DNA from: Anaerolineae bacterium
GTDB lineage: Bacteria > Chloroflexota > Anaerolineae > JACIWR01
Reading direction: 5' to 3'
NCBI GenBank assembly: GCA_021162125.1
Contig: JAGGZG010000280.1
Location: 1 to 19,337, forward strand
DNA length: 19,337 bases
The position numbers were made by a program, and so were the translations under genes. Every line of letters begins with the position of its first letter. Within the stretch, counting starts at the first letter, position 1. Positions 1 through 7,045 of the stretch are shown here, one piece after another. Under the pieces are notes generated by a model that was given only the letters and a program-made list of their open reading frames with translations, did not search any database and had not been told where the DNA came from.

Positions 1-1182
1 CACCGTGCCGAAGTCCAGCGGCTTGTCCAGCGCCAGCTCCTCGGCCACGGGCCGGATGGCCTCCACTGTGACGCAGGCCGGGTCGTTGAGAAAGAGCACC
101 GGCGTGGCGAAGTCCACCCGCTGGCCCTTCTCCGCATCCTCTGTGCGGGCGGTTAGTCGAAGGGAGAGCCGCCCCTCGGTCAGGGCCACGTCCACCGGCT
201 TGTTGTGGGCCAGGGCGGTGTAGAAGCGCCCTGCGAAATCGGTGGCCGCCCGGTCCAGCACGGCGTACTGCATCGAAAGCACGGCGGACACCCCCTGCCG
301 CATGAGGCGGCGGGCCAGGTCGGCGTAGGCGTCGTTGTTGGAAGTCCGCGCCGACTGGCAGGCACTGAGCACCACCAGCCGCAGGCTGTGCCCCACGTTG
401 CGCAGCAGGTCAGCGACGCCGGTGTTGGACACCTCCGCCATGTTGCCCTGCTCGCTCTCCAGCAATAGATACCCCTGCCCCCGTCCCTCGCGGTACACCC
501 CGTGGCCGGTGAAGTGCAGGACGTCGTACTCCTGCTCCGACAGGTAGTCCTGGATGGTGTCCAGCGCGGCGTCCTCGCAGAAGTCCACCTCCACCACTCG
601 CTCTCGCTGGAGTTTATCCAGTGCGGCCAGGATGACCTCCTGCTCCCGCTCGGTGTTCAACACCTGATGATCGGGCAGGTTGACGGGGCTGGAGACCACC
701 ACCAACAGGCGCAGGGCGCGGGTCAGAGGCTGCACCGTGCGGCGGGCTATCCCCAGCGGCAGGCGGGAGACGGGCGTCTCCCAGCGGGTGACCAGGAAGT
801 CATCGTCGTCGTGCAGGAACTCCCAGGGCAGGTTCATCAGCTCAGGCGCTCCCTCGTCCACGCGCACCCGCAGCCGCAGGCCCGCGTCGTCGGCCTGCGC
901 CGCGGCCAACTGTGTGGCGAAGAGGGCACCCACGTCGCCGCCCAACGCCAGCCCGTAGAGCATCCGCCCGAACTGGACGTGGAAATCGTCCCTGACCAGT
1001 TCTCCGTGCAGGGCGTAGGCCTCCAGCCGTCGCAGGTCCTCGCGCATCTTGAGCGTGTCTAAGCGCAGGCTGAAGTGATGTTCGGCGGCGCGTCCCCCGG
1101 CCTCGTCGGGCACGTAGGCGGTGAACTCGTGCGCGGCGCGTTTCTCCAGACAGAGGTCGAAATCTTGATGGATGGTAGCCAT
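1..1182 (-). CDS. CHAT domain (caspase-like) protease, C-terminus cut off by window edge
   Basis: An open frame runs 394 codons from ATG at 1182 to the window edge without a stop, so the 3' part is missing. GGGAGGA lies 5 bases before the ATG. The N-terminal ~110 residues resemble the region that usually precedes a CHAT domain. The family landmark LPWEFL is at residues 118-123. The CHAT domain follows, with HFTGHG (probable catalytic His227) and LSACQSA (probable catalytic Cys275), each after a hydrophobic strand; this is the His/Cys dyad of clan CD peptidases. No signal peptide or membrane segment is seen. Relatives cut partner proteins in gasdermin or Craspase-type immunity, or are fused to ATPase or TPR sensors; the continuing frame after VLFLNDPA (361-368) suggests more domains beyond the edge. 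It lies 200 bp downstream of a NACHT-HEAT gene on the same strand. The substrate is unknown. Confidence 0.88.
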   Translation of the reverse strand, partial: MATIHQDFDLCLEKRAAHEFTAYVPDEAGGRAAEHHFSLRLDTLKMREDLRRLEAYALHGELVRDDFHVQFGRMLYGLALGGDVGALFATQLAAAQADDAGLRLRVRVDEGAPELMNLPWEFLHDDDDFLVTRWETPVSRLPLGIARRTVQPLTRALRLLVVVSSPVNLPDHQVLNTEREQEVILAALDKLQRERVVEVDFCEDAALDTIQDYLSEQEYDVLHFTGHGVYREGRGQGYLLLESEQGNMAEVSNTGVADLLRNVGHSLRLVVLSACQSARTSNNDAYADLARRLMRQGVSAVLSMQYAVLDRAATDFAGRFYTALAHNKPVDVALTEGRLSLRLTARTEDAEKGQRVDFATPVLFLNDPACVTVEAIRPVAEELALDKPLDFGTV

Positions 1183-1214
1183 TGCTTGTCCTCCCTAGCT
1201 GGAGTTTTCCAGTA

Positions 1215-1294
1215 GGACGCAGATTCACGCTGATTAGCGCTGATCTGCACTGAAAATCAATGAAATCTGCGTTTTTCTGCGTGCATCTGCGTCC
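1215..1294. repeat. Imperfect inverted repeat between the NACHT and CHAT genes
   Basis: The 16-base arms GGACGCAGATTCACGC (1215-1230) and GCGTGCATCTGCGTCC (1279-1294) are complementary at 15 of 16 positions. The interior carries further copies of the ATCTGCG/CGCAGAT word. ACGCAGAT/ATCTGCGT palindromes are familiar intergenic repeats in Chloroflexota and related genomes. There is no T-run, so it does not look like an intrinsic terminator. The remaining gap (1295-1382) shows nothing recognisable. Confidence 0.6.
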
Positions 1295-1382
1295 AAGTAG
1301 AGATCGGTCAGCCAACTACAGTCAAGCGGGAAACGCCAGTCCCTGGTGGCCGATGAGCTCGTTTCGGTACACCTGGTGTAGG

Positions 1383-4300
1383 CTATGGTGAGATACGCTC
1401 TCCGCTACGCTGGCTGATCTCCTTCAGCGCGGCGAAACTCGCTTCCCGCACCAGGTCGTCCTCGTCGGTCAGCGCCTGCAGCAGCGCGTCCACGGCCCAC
1501 AGTCCGCCCTGGGCGCGCAGGGTGTCGGCGGCGGCCAGGCGAACCGGCCAGTCGCCCTGGGCCAGCGCCTGGAGCAAGACCTGCTGCGCTGCCGTGTCGG
1601 AACTCACGCTCAGCCCGCGTTCCGCTGCCCAGCGCGCCAGCCAACTCACCTCGGGCCACGGGCGCGGGGAGAAGTCACTAAGCGCGGCCTGCTCCTGGGC
1701 GGCAAAGACCTCTTCCACGGCGGAGCGCACGAACCACTCCCGGTCGTTGCGCCGCAGATCGTCCAGCAGCGGAAATACCCACTCCTCGTTCACCAGGCCC
1801 AGGCCGTAGACCGCCGCCCGCCGAATGTGCATATCCGTGAGATCCACTGCCTCTTTGAGCAGACTGTGACCGGTCGCCCCCAGGCGGGCCAGCGCCTCGG
1901 CGGCGACCCGGCGGGTGAACTCGTCCTCGTGTTGCAGTCCTTCCACCAGGCCGTCGGTGGCTGCCTCTCCGCCGATGGTGGCCAGGGCGTGCAGCGCCGC
2001 CGCGCGTACCAGCCATTCAGGATCGGCCAGGGCGCGGATCAGAGCCGGGACGGCCTTTCCATCTTCCTCATCTCCAGTCGCCCACTCCCCCAATCCCCAG
2101 GCAGCCACCGCCCTCAGATAGGGATCGGCGTCGGTCAGCGCCCGGTGGAAGAGGATGGGCACGCCCTTGTTGCCCGTGCGCACCAGGGCCTGCGTAGCGG
2201 CGCGACGAAGGGCCAGGGGCTGGCCTGGACGCATCATCACTTTGGCCAACTCGCCCAGGATGCCATCGCGCAGGCGGCGGGGCGGGCGGCCTTCGGATTG
2301 GGAGGCGATGGAGATGTACTCCGCCACGGCCAGCAGGTCGCTGCGGAAGAGGTCGTCTTTGCCCTGCATGCGGGCGACGACCAGGGGAGTGACGGGAGCC
2401 AGGGCTACGTAAAGGGCGAGCACTTCTTGCCAGTGCGGGTCACGGACGTGCGCGGTTAGCAGTGAAACCTCGTCTCCCAGTGCTCCCGATTGTGGGTTAT
2501 CGGCCTGGGCCAGTTGCCAGGCCGCCAGGTAGGTTCGCAGTGCGGGCGAGGCAAAAACCAGGTGGTCACGATCCCGCTCGACCAGGAGAGTGGTATCCCG
2601 CAACAGGGAGGCAAGTGCTTTACGGGCACGTTTGGCGGCCTCGCGCTCACGCTCTTCCCGTTGCCGCTCCTCTCGTTTACGCTGCTTTTCCGCCTCTTTT
2701 TCCCGCTTCTGCCGCTCTCGTTCCTTGATCTTCTCCTGGCGGGCCAGCTCCCTCTCTCGCCGTTTTCGCTCTTTCTCGTCAATCTCCTGCTCGGCGGGCT
2801 CTTGCTCCTCAACCGGCTGGCCCGGTGGCGGCTCGCCTTCGGGCAGTTCATCTGCCTGCACGCCGGCGGCTTTTTCCGTCTCCTCGGTTGCCTCTGTTGG
2901 CTGTGACGGTTCTTCCCTGACCGCATCACCCTCTTTCGCAAGGAAGAGTTGCCGGATCAGCGTCTCCACCTCCTCGCGGGTGGCGGTGTGCCGGTCCTCC
3001 CGGTGCAGGGTGAGGGCCAGCGGTCCCAGCGCAGCTCGCCACTGGTCGGGGGAAAGCGGGCTGTCGTCCATCTGCTTCAATTCGTAGTCAAAAGCCTGGG
3101 CCAGGAGCGGGACCCGCCCCGCCGGGATGACGTTGTGTTCCGTCCACACCACTGCCCGCAGTGCCAAATCCAGCGGGCGGATGGTCCCCCGGCGCGGTAG
3201 CCAGGGAGTGGGTGGTGGAGCTGTGCCCTCGCTGGTTGCATCACCCTCGGATGGAGGGGTCTCCGCGCGAGCAGTCTGCCAATGGTGGGCGAAAGCCTCC
3301 GCCTCCGTCGCTGTAAACTCGCCCAGGGTGAAGCACACAAATCCGGCAGCCATCAGGCGGTCGTAACTGCGGGGCGTGGCTACGACCACGAATCGGTTAT
3401 CGGGGTAAGCCTGAACCAGCTCGCTCAGCCAGGCCTCGGCCCGCTGCCGAGTTTCGTCCTCCATCTCGTCCAGACCGTCGCACAAGAGGCAACACCCTCC
3501 GGCCCGCAGACGGCGGCGCACCAGACCGAGGAGCGCTCTCCGTCCGAACCCGCGATATTGGGCGGCGAGGAATCCGGCGATGGGGCGGATTTCGCGGTCT
3601 CGATCTCTCTTCTTCCTGGCGCGGTCATTCTCTTCCGTCGCCAGGTCCAGATCGGGCAGGGAGAGCAGGAGCGGGAGGCGGTCCTCGTCCAGACCAAATT
3701 TATCCGTGGCCTGCTGGCGAGCGAGGGTAGTGGCCAGATAATCGAGCAGCGCACTCTTGCCCGCGCCCAAAGGGCCCAGGATGGCCAGGCGGGGATATTG
3801 TCGCAAGGCGCTGCTCAGGTCGAGGGTGCGTGGCTCGGCGAGCAGGGCTCGCAGGCGGCGCCGGTCGCGGGCAGCCTCGCCCGTAGGGCCTTCTTCCTCG
3901 GTGAGCAGGCGCGCGGGGCTGGTGGGCGGAGCGATCAGAGGCAGGGGGACGTAGAGTGCAGTGAGCGGCGCGAAACGGGCCAGCAGGTGGCGCGCGTCGG
4001 CGACGTTGGCCACCTGCGCACGGTAGCGATCCTCCAGGTTGCTGGTCAGCCGGGCGCGGACCCGTTCCACACCCGCGCGGATGGCCTGCCAGCGGGCTCG
4101 CAGTTTGGCCCGGTAGCGGTAGGTCAGCGCAGCGATGAAAAACGCGGCCATTGTCCCCAGCAAGGCCGATAGCGGATCAAAACGCCAGGGCGGCGGTGGC
4201 CGCCTCCTTTGCAGCAGCGGCAGCAGCGCGCTCAGAGGGTGACCAGCTCGCAAGCCGCTTTTGAATGCCGCCACAATCCCGGCTACCAGCGAATCACTTC

Positions 4301-4385
4301 CTCGGGTCACGATTTCGTCACCTTTCCCCCCCAGCGCTCCGAGTCTACGAATTGCGGGATGGTTCAGAATCTGGAGATTACCCAT
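1383..4385 (-). CDS. Membrane-anchored NACHT NTPase with C-terminal HEAT repeats (STAND/NLR-like)
   Basis: 1000 residues. A probable membrane helix lies at about 72-89 and is followed by basic residues. The NACHT NTPase has Walker A GPLGAGKS (204-211), Walker B LLCDGLDE (300-307) with the small residue plus double-acidic signature of NACHT, and a sensor strand VVVATPRS (333-340). LGEFTATEAEAFAHHW (354-369) resembles the post-NACHT helix of STAND proteins. An acidic stretch (about 486-537) and a very long Lys/Arg/Glu helix (about 536-592) form a charged stalk. Residues from about 720 to the end hold HEAT-type repeats (motifs such as YLRAVAAWGLG, WLVRAAALHALA, LVREASFAALKEI). STAND proteins detect a ligand with such repeats, oligomerise and trigger an effector. 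No effector domain is evident here, and the next gene encodes a CHAT protease, a plausible partner. No good ribosome site precedes ATG 4385, so the N-terminus is uncertain. Confidence 0.85.
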   Translation of the reverse strand: MGNLQILNHPAIRRLGALGGKGDEIVTRGSDSLVAGIVAAFKSGLRAGHPLSALLPLLQRRRPPPPWRFDPLSALLGTMAAFFIAALTYRYRAKLRARWQAIRAGVERVRARLTSNLEDRYRAQVANVADARHLLARFAPLTALYVPLPLIAPPTSPARLLTEEEGPTGEAARDRRRLRALLAEPRTLDLSSALRQYPRLAILGPLGAGKSALLDYLATTLARQQATDKFGLDEDRLPLLLSLPDLDLATEENDRARKKRDRDREIRPIAGFLAAQYRGFGRRALLGLVRRRLRAGGCCLLCDGLDEMEDETRQRAEAWLSELVQAYPDNRFVVVATPRSYDRLMAAGFVCFTLGEFTATEAEAFAHHWQTARAETPPSEGDATSEGTAPPPTPWLPRRGTIRPLDLALRAVVWTEHNVIPAGRVPLLAQAFDYELKQMDDSPLSPDQWRAALGPLALTLHREDRHTATREEVETLIRQLFLAKEGDAVREEPSQPTEATEETEKAAGVQADELPEGEPPPGQPVEEQEPAEQEIDEKERKRRERELARQEKIKERERQKREKEAEKQRKREERQREEREREAAKRARKALASLLRDTTLLVERDRDHLVFASPALRTYLAAWQLAQADNPQSGALGDEVSLLTAHVRDPHWQEVLALYVALAPVTPLVVARMQGKDDLFRSDLLAVAEYISIASQSEGRPPRRLRDGILGELAKVMMRPGQPLALRRAATQALVRTGNKGVPILFHRALTDADPYLRAVAAWGLGEWATGDEEDGKAVPALIRALADPEWLVRAAALHALATIGGEAATDGLVEGLQHEDEFTRRVAAEALARLGATGHSLLKEAVDLTDMHIRRAAVYGLGLVNEEWVFPLLDDLRRNDREWFVRSAVEEVFAAQEQAALSDFSPRPWPEVSWLARWAAERGLSVSSDTAAQQVLLQALAQGDWPVRLAAADTLRAQGGLWAVDALLQALTDEDDLVREASFAALKEISQRSGERISP

Positions 4386-4562
4386 AACTCAGATGTCAAG
4401 TTAAATCTATACTGCCAACGGTCATAAACTTTCATTATTCCCCGTGCAAAAAGTGAAGTGGACAACGAATAGACATGCGGTCATGGTCATTCGTTTATTC
4501 GTTCCACCATTCGCTGACAGTATGCTGCCCGAGTAAAGTGTCAACCTATTCTGAACCATCCC
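4356..4562. repeat. 15-bp perfect inverted repeat flanking the NACHT gene start
   Basis: GGGATGGTTCAGAAT at 4356-4370 is exactly matched in reverse complement by ATTCTGAACCATCCC at 4548-4562. With one extra base, homology extends outward through GAATTG. The right copy continues inward on the minus strand as AGGTTGACAC. The 207-bp unit therefore has insertion-sequence-like ends with no transposase inside, and it covers the first ~10 codons of the NACHT gene plus its upstream region. It may be a small non-autonomous element or the scar of one. Confidence 0.5.
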
Positions 4563-4761
4563 AATTCATTATAGCAGAAATGTTCTTCGCAAGCAAGCCC
4601 AATTGAATAACCACACGTGGGTATTTGCTCCAGTAGTTTTTGCACTTTGCCACTTTACTGAATCGGCAAAAGTACTGTGATCATCGGGCGAAAGTTAAAA
4701 AAACGGGCCGGCGGGAATTGCTCCCCACCTGCCCGTTTGTCAATCTACCTAACTACCCTGG
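4386..4761. other. Intergenic region upstream of the NACHT gene
   Basis: This gap holds the right arm of the inverted repeat (4548-4562), some ATTCG-rich repeat-like sequence (about 4485-4515) and the carbamoyltransferase terminator (4694-4738). It is more AT-rich than its surroundings. I see no convincing gene and no well-spaced sigma70 promoter for the NACHT gene. Confidence 0.5.
4694..4738 (-). terminator. Rho-independent terminator of the carbamoyltransferase gene
   Basis: Read on the minus strand, AAACGGGCAGGTGGG pairs with CCCGCCGGCCCGTTT across a short GAGCAATT-type loop, with two mismatches, and runs into seven T residues. It begins 24 bases after the stop codon at 4762, so it closes the GntR-carbamoyltransferase unit and insulates the NACHT gene. 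Confidence 0.85.
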
Positions 4762-5808
4762 TTACCTCATCACCAGGCTCATCACCGCCTTCTGCACGTG
4801 CAACCGGTTCTCGGCCTCGTCGAAGACCACCGACCGCGGCCCGTCTATGACCTCATCGGTCACCTCGTAGCTCCGGTCGGCCGGCAGACAGTGCATGTAG
4901 ATGCCCTCAGGGTCAATGAGCTTCATCTTCTCGGCATCACAAATCCAGTCCTTGTTCGCGTCAAAGATCTCCTGGGTCTTCTGATGATCGTCCTCGCCCA
5001 CCGGCGGCTTGAAGATCGGTGTGGCACACCAGGCCTTAGGATAGACCACGTGTGCTCCCTGGAAAGCCTCACGCATGTCGTGGCTAATCTCGAAGGAGCC
5101 ACCATAGCGATTGGCGTAGTTGCGGCAGGCGTCGAGCACCTCGTCGTCCAGTTCCATCCCCTTGGGGTGGGCCAGCACCACTTCCATGCCCATCATCGCC
5201 GCGGCGATGATCGCACTCTGCGGTACCGCTCGTGGCTTGTGGACGCTGGGGGAATAAGCCCAGCTCATCACGAACTTGACACCCTTGAACGTTCCAAGTT
5301 TCTCCTTGACGGTCAGGATGTCGGCCAGAGCCTGGAACGGGTGGTACTTATCGCATTCCATGTTGAGCACCGGGATGTCGGCCCAGTAGGCGAAGTTGCG
5401 GATCATCTCGTGCGCGCCGCCGTACACCCAATCCACGGGATCGCCGTAGCAGCGGATGGAGATGGCGTCGCCCATGCGTGAGAGCACGCGGGCCACGTCG
5501 GAGACGCGCTCCGTGGAGTAGGCCACCTCTTTGCCGGGTAGTGCCGGGGTGTAGATTTTGCTCGGGTCCAGGTAATGGGCGTGCCCGCCGAGCTGGGTCA
5601 TCCCCGCCTCGAAGCTGTTGCGCGTGCGCAGGCTCTGATTGTAGAAGATCATGAACAGCGTCTTGGCGGGCAGGATGTGGTCGTGACGCTCACCGATGGC
5701 GTAGCGCCGTTTGAGATCCAGGGCTACGTCAAGGACAGTCTCGACCTCTTCCTTGCTCCAATCCAGCAGGGTCAGAAAGTCACGTCCGCGAAACGAATCT
5801 GTTTTCAT
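4762..5808 (-). CDS. Knotted carbamoyltransferase (N-acetylornithine transcarbamylase / YgeW type)
   Basis: 348 residues from ATG 5808, chosen because AGGAGAGG lies just upstream; a longer frame reaches 5937 but is low-quality repeat-derived sequence. The carbamoyl-phosphate loop is SLRTR (59-63) rather than the STRTR of ordinary ornithine transcarbamylase. HPFQ (156-159), SWAYSPSVHKPRAVPQ (182-197, the proline-rich segment forming the knot) and HCLPADR (306-312) follow. The knot segment and HCLPAD resemble YgeW, while the C-terminus DEAENRLHVQKA resembles Xanthomonas N-acetylornithine transcarbamylase. The enzyme should move a carbamoyl group from carbamoyl phosphate to an amine, or run in reverse catabolically; the acceptor cannot be read from sequence. 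It follows a GntR regulator by 147 bp and is probably controlled by it. No other arginine gene is nearby. Automated annotation may say ornithine carbamoyltransferase (argF). Confidence 0.8.
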   Translation of the reverse strand: MKTDSFRGRDFLTLLDWSKEEVETVLDVALDLKRRYAIGERHDHILPAKTLFMIFYNQSLRTRNSFEAGMTQLGGHAHYLDPSKIYTPALPGKEVAYSTERVSDVARVLSRMGDAISIRCYGDPVDWVYGGAHEMIRNFAYWADIPVLNMECDKYHPFQALADILTVKEKLGTFKGVKFVMSWAYSPSVHKPRAVPQSAIIAAAMMGMEVVLAHPKGMELDDEVLDACRNYANRYGGSFEISHDMREAFQGAHVVYPKAWCATPIFKPPVGEDDHQKTQEIFDANKDWICDAEKMKLIDPEGIYMHCLPADRSYEVTDEVIDGPRSVVFDEAENRLHVQKAVMSLVMR

Positions 5809-5888
5809 GCTACCTCTCCTTTGATCATATTGAATTTTCGATTTTCGGATTTGCGCAGCAAACCGCTTTGTGAGAAGTAAAAGTGGTG

Positions 5889-5907
5889 TTGAGGGGGCAA
5901 CCCTCAA
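5889..5907. repeat. Small hairpin between GntR and carbamoyltransferase genes
   Basis: TTGAGGG (5889-5895) and CCCTCAA (5901-5907) form a 7-bp perfect stem with a 5-base loop. No T-run follows on the minus strand, so read-through into the carbamoyltransferase is expected. The rest of the 147-bp gap includes repeat-like AATTTTCGATTTTCGGATTT (about 5831-5850). Confidence 0.4.
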
Positions 5908-5955
5908 GCTCCCCGGTCTTTTGTTACGAAAGCCCAATCTTCGTGGACGGAGCCG

Positions 5956-6699
5956 TTAGCTCGCGACACGGCGGATGAGATGAAACTGGAAATAATTGGG
6001 GACGAAGTAATTGCGTGAGTAGTTGATAATCCGGTTACCGGCGGTGTAAGTGGTTTCCTCCAACAGCAGAAGCACTGTACCTGGCGAGACCTGGAGATAC
6101 TGAGACAGTTCTTCCGTGGCCTGTAACGGCAGGATGTTCGTCCACGCATAAGCAGGTGGTGAGGCTCCCTTCTCCAACAAATAGTCCAGCACCGAGCCAC
6201 GGAAGTCAGTGCGCATAGCCTCGACTGGGGCCACGGATGCGGGCAGGACATCGTACATATAAGCTACCACCGTGCCATCGGCCATTCGCGTGCGGGTGAT
6301 GACCGTCAGCGGCGTGCCGGACGGGACGTCCAGTTTGGCGGCCAGCGCTGGGTCAGCGACCTGCTCCTCGATGCTCAGGTCTCGCATCTCGCAGCGGAGT
6401 CCCATTCTGCGGGTGAGAGTATCCAGGCTCTCCAGAACCTCCAACCCGCTCTCGATGATAGGGTGGGAGGGAGCGACGAAAGTGCCCACTCCCTGGCGGC
6501 GGATGATCTGCCCTCGCTCCTCGAAGGAGCGCAGCGCCTCCCGCAGAGTGGAGCGAGATACCCCCAACTGGCGGGCGAGTTCCGGTTCAGGGGGGAGCTG
6601 GTCGCCGGGCTCATACGCAGCCAACAGCTTACTCAGTGCCTCTTCCGTGCGCACGTACAAGGGCCGCGTGTCGAGCTTGACTTTGATTGGGAGTTCCAT
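5956..6699 (-). CDS. GntR-family transcriptional regulator, HutC/UTRA type
   Basis: 247 residues from ATG 6699, which has GGAGG five bases upstream; a GTG at 6711 would overlap that ribosome site and is less likely. The N-terminal winged helix-turn-helix (about 10-76) has the GntR pattern, including LPPEPELARQLGVSRSTLRE (35-54) and a wing RRQGVGTFV (67-75). The C-terminal ~165 residues match a UTRA effector domain (HutC/YvoA subfamily), which binds small metabolites. The gene is first in its unit, followed by the carbamoyltransferase, so a substrate or product of that enzyme is the natural inducer candidate. A consensus-like promoter and an overlapping palindrome lie immediately upstream, as expected for autoregulation. 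The ligand is unknown. Confidence 0.9.
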   Translation of the reverse strand: MELPIKVKLDTRPLYVRTEEALSKLLAAYEPGDQLPPEPELARQLGVSRSTLREALRSFEERGQIIRRQGVGTFVAPSHPIIESGLEVLESLDTLTRRMGLRCEMRDLSIEEQVADPALAAKLDVPSGTPLTVITRTRMADGTVVAYMYDVLPASVAPVEAMRTDFRGSVLDYLLEKGASPPAYAWTNILPLQATEELSQYLQVSPGTVLLLLEETTYTAGNRIINYSRNYFVPNYFQFHLIRRVAS

Positions 6700-6733
6700 C
6701 CTGGCCTCCACGGGGAATTCTCAGCGGGCAAGT

Positions 6734-6749
6734 TGTCTGAGGTCTGACA
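6734..6749. promoter_or_regulatory. Candidate GntR operator over the transcription start
   Basis: TGTCTGAGGTCTGACA is an imperfect palindrome (TGTC-GA--TC-GACA symmetric, 12 of 16 positions). It lies immediately downstream of the -10 box, where a repressor would block initiation. Binding by the adjacent GntR protein is inference. Confidence 0.5.
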
Positions 6750-6750
6750 T

Positions 6751-6779
6751 ATTATAACAGCAAATCGCTCTTTCGTCAA
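6751..6779 (-). promoter_or_regulatory. Sigma70-type promoter of the GntR-carbamoyltransferase unit
   Basis: On the minus strand, TTGACG (6779-6774) is separated by exactly 17 bases from TATAAT (6756-6751). Both hexamers are near consensus. The expected start is near 6744, about 45 bases before the ATG at 6699. Confidence 0.85.
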
Positions 6780-6822
6780 AACGGCGGTATTCAGGGCGCT
6801 TTAGCACCTTCGTCCTCTTAGT

Positions 6823-6840
6823 CTGGACGTTTACGTCCAG
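6823..6840. repeat. Perfect palindrome upstream of the GntR promoter
   Basis: CTGGACGT and ACGTCCAG are 8-bp perfect arms around TT. It lies about 45 bp upstream of the -35 box. It could be a protein-binding site or a dispersed hairpin; nothing decides between them. Confidence 0.4.
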
Positions 6841-6951
6841 TCTTCCGGCGATAGCCCCACGAATCCGCGAAGAACCGTTGTTTCTCTCCCCCAACACCTC
6901 GTGGGTAGCGCTGAGTTGTTGCGGAATCCCTTTATGCGGTAGCGCCAAGAA

Positions 6952-6986
6952 CAGACCTCGAGGTCTTCAGGGACCCCGGAGGTCTG
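6952..6986. repeat. AGACCTC palindromic repeat downstream of thrC, possible transcription stop
   Basis: CAGACCTC (6952-6959) pairs with GAGGTCTG (6979-6986), and AGACCTCGAGGTCT (6953-6966) is itself a perfect palindrome. AGACCTC/GAGGTCT palindromes are common dispersed repeats in Chloroflexus-like genomes. It lies 60-94 bases after the thrC stop and could end transcription, though the T-run on the minus strand is poor. The rest of 6841-7045 shows no gene. Confidence 0.5.
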
Positions 6987-7045
6987 ACGCTGCTCGTGCT
7001 GCCAAACTACCCTCTCGCAGGTTCCAAATCTACGGGAGGGTTAAC

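Noticed and set aside
842..1315. Minus-strand frame of 157 codons near the CHAT gene start
   Set aside because: It overlaps the CHAT gene in another phase, runs through the CGCAGAT repeat and has Arg/Gly-rich composition; the CHAT frame has domain motifs and a ribosome site.
3282..4172. Plus-strand frame of 296 codons
   Set aside because: It is antisense to the NACHT domain, has no recognisable motif and low-complexity Gln/Gly/Arg composition; it is a GC-rich shadow frame.
5809..5937. 43-residue N-terminal extension of the carbamoyltransferase
   Set aside because: AGGAGAGG immediately before ATG 5808 and the family N-terminus support the shorter protein.
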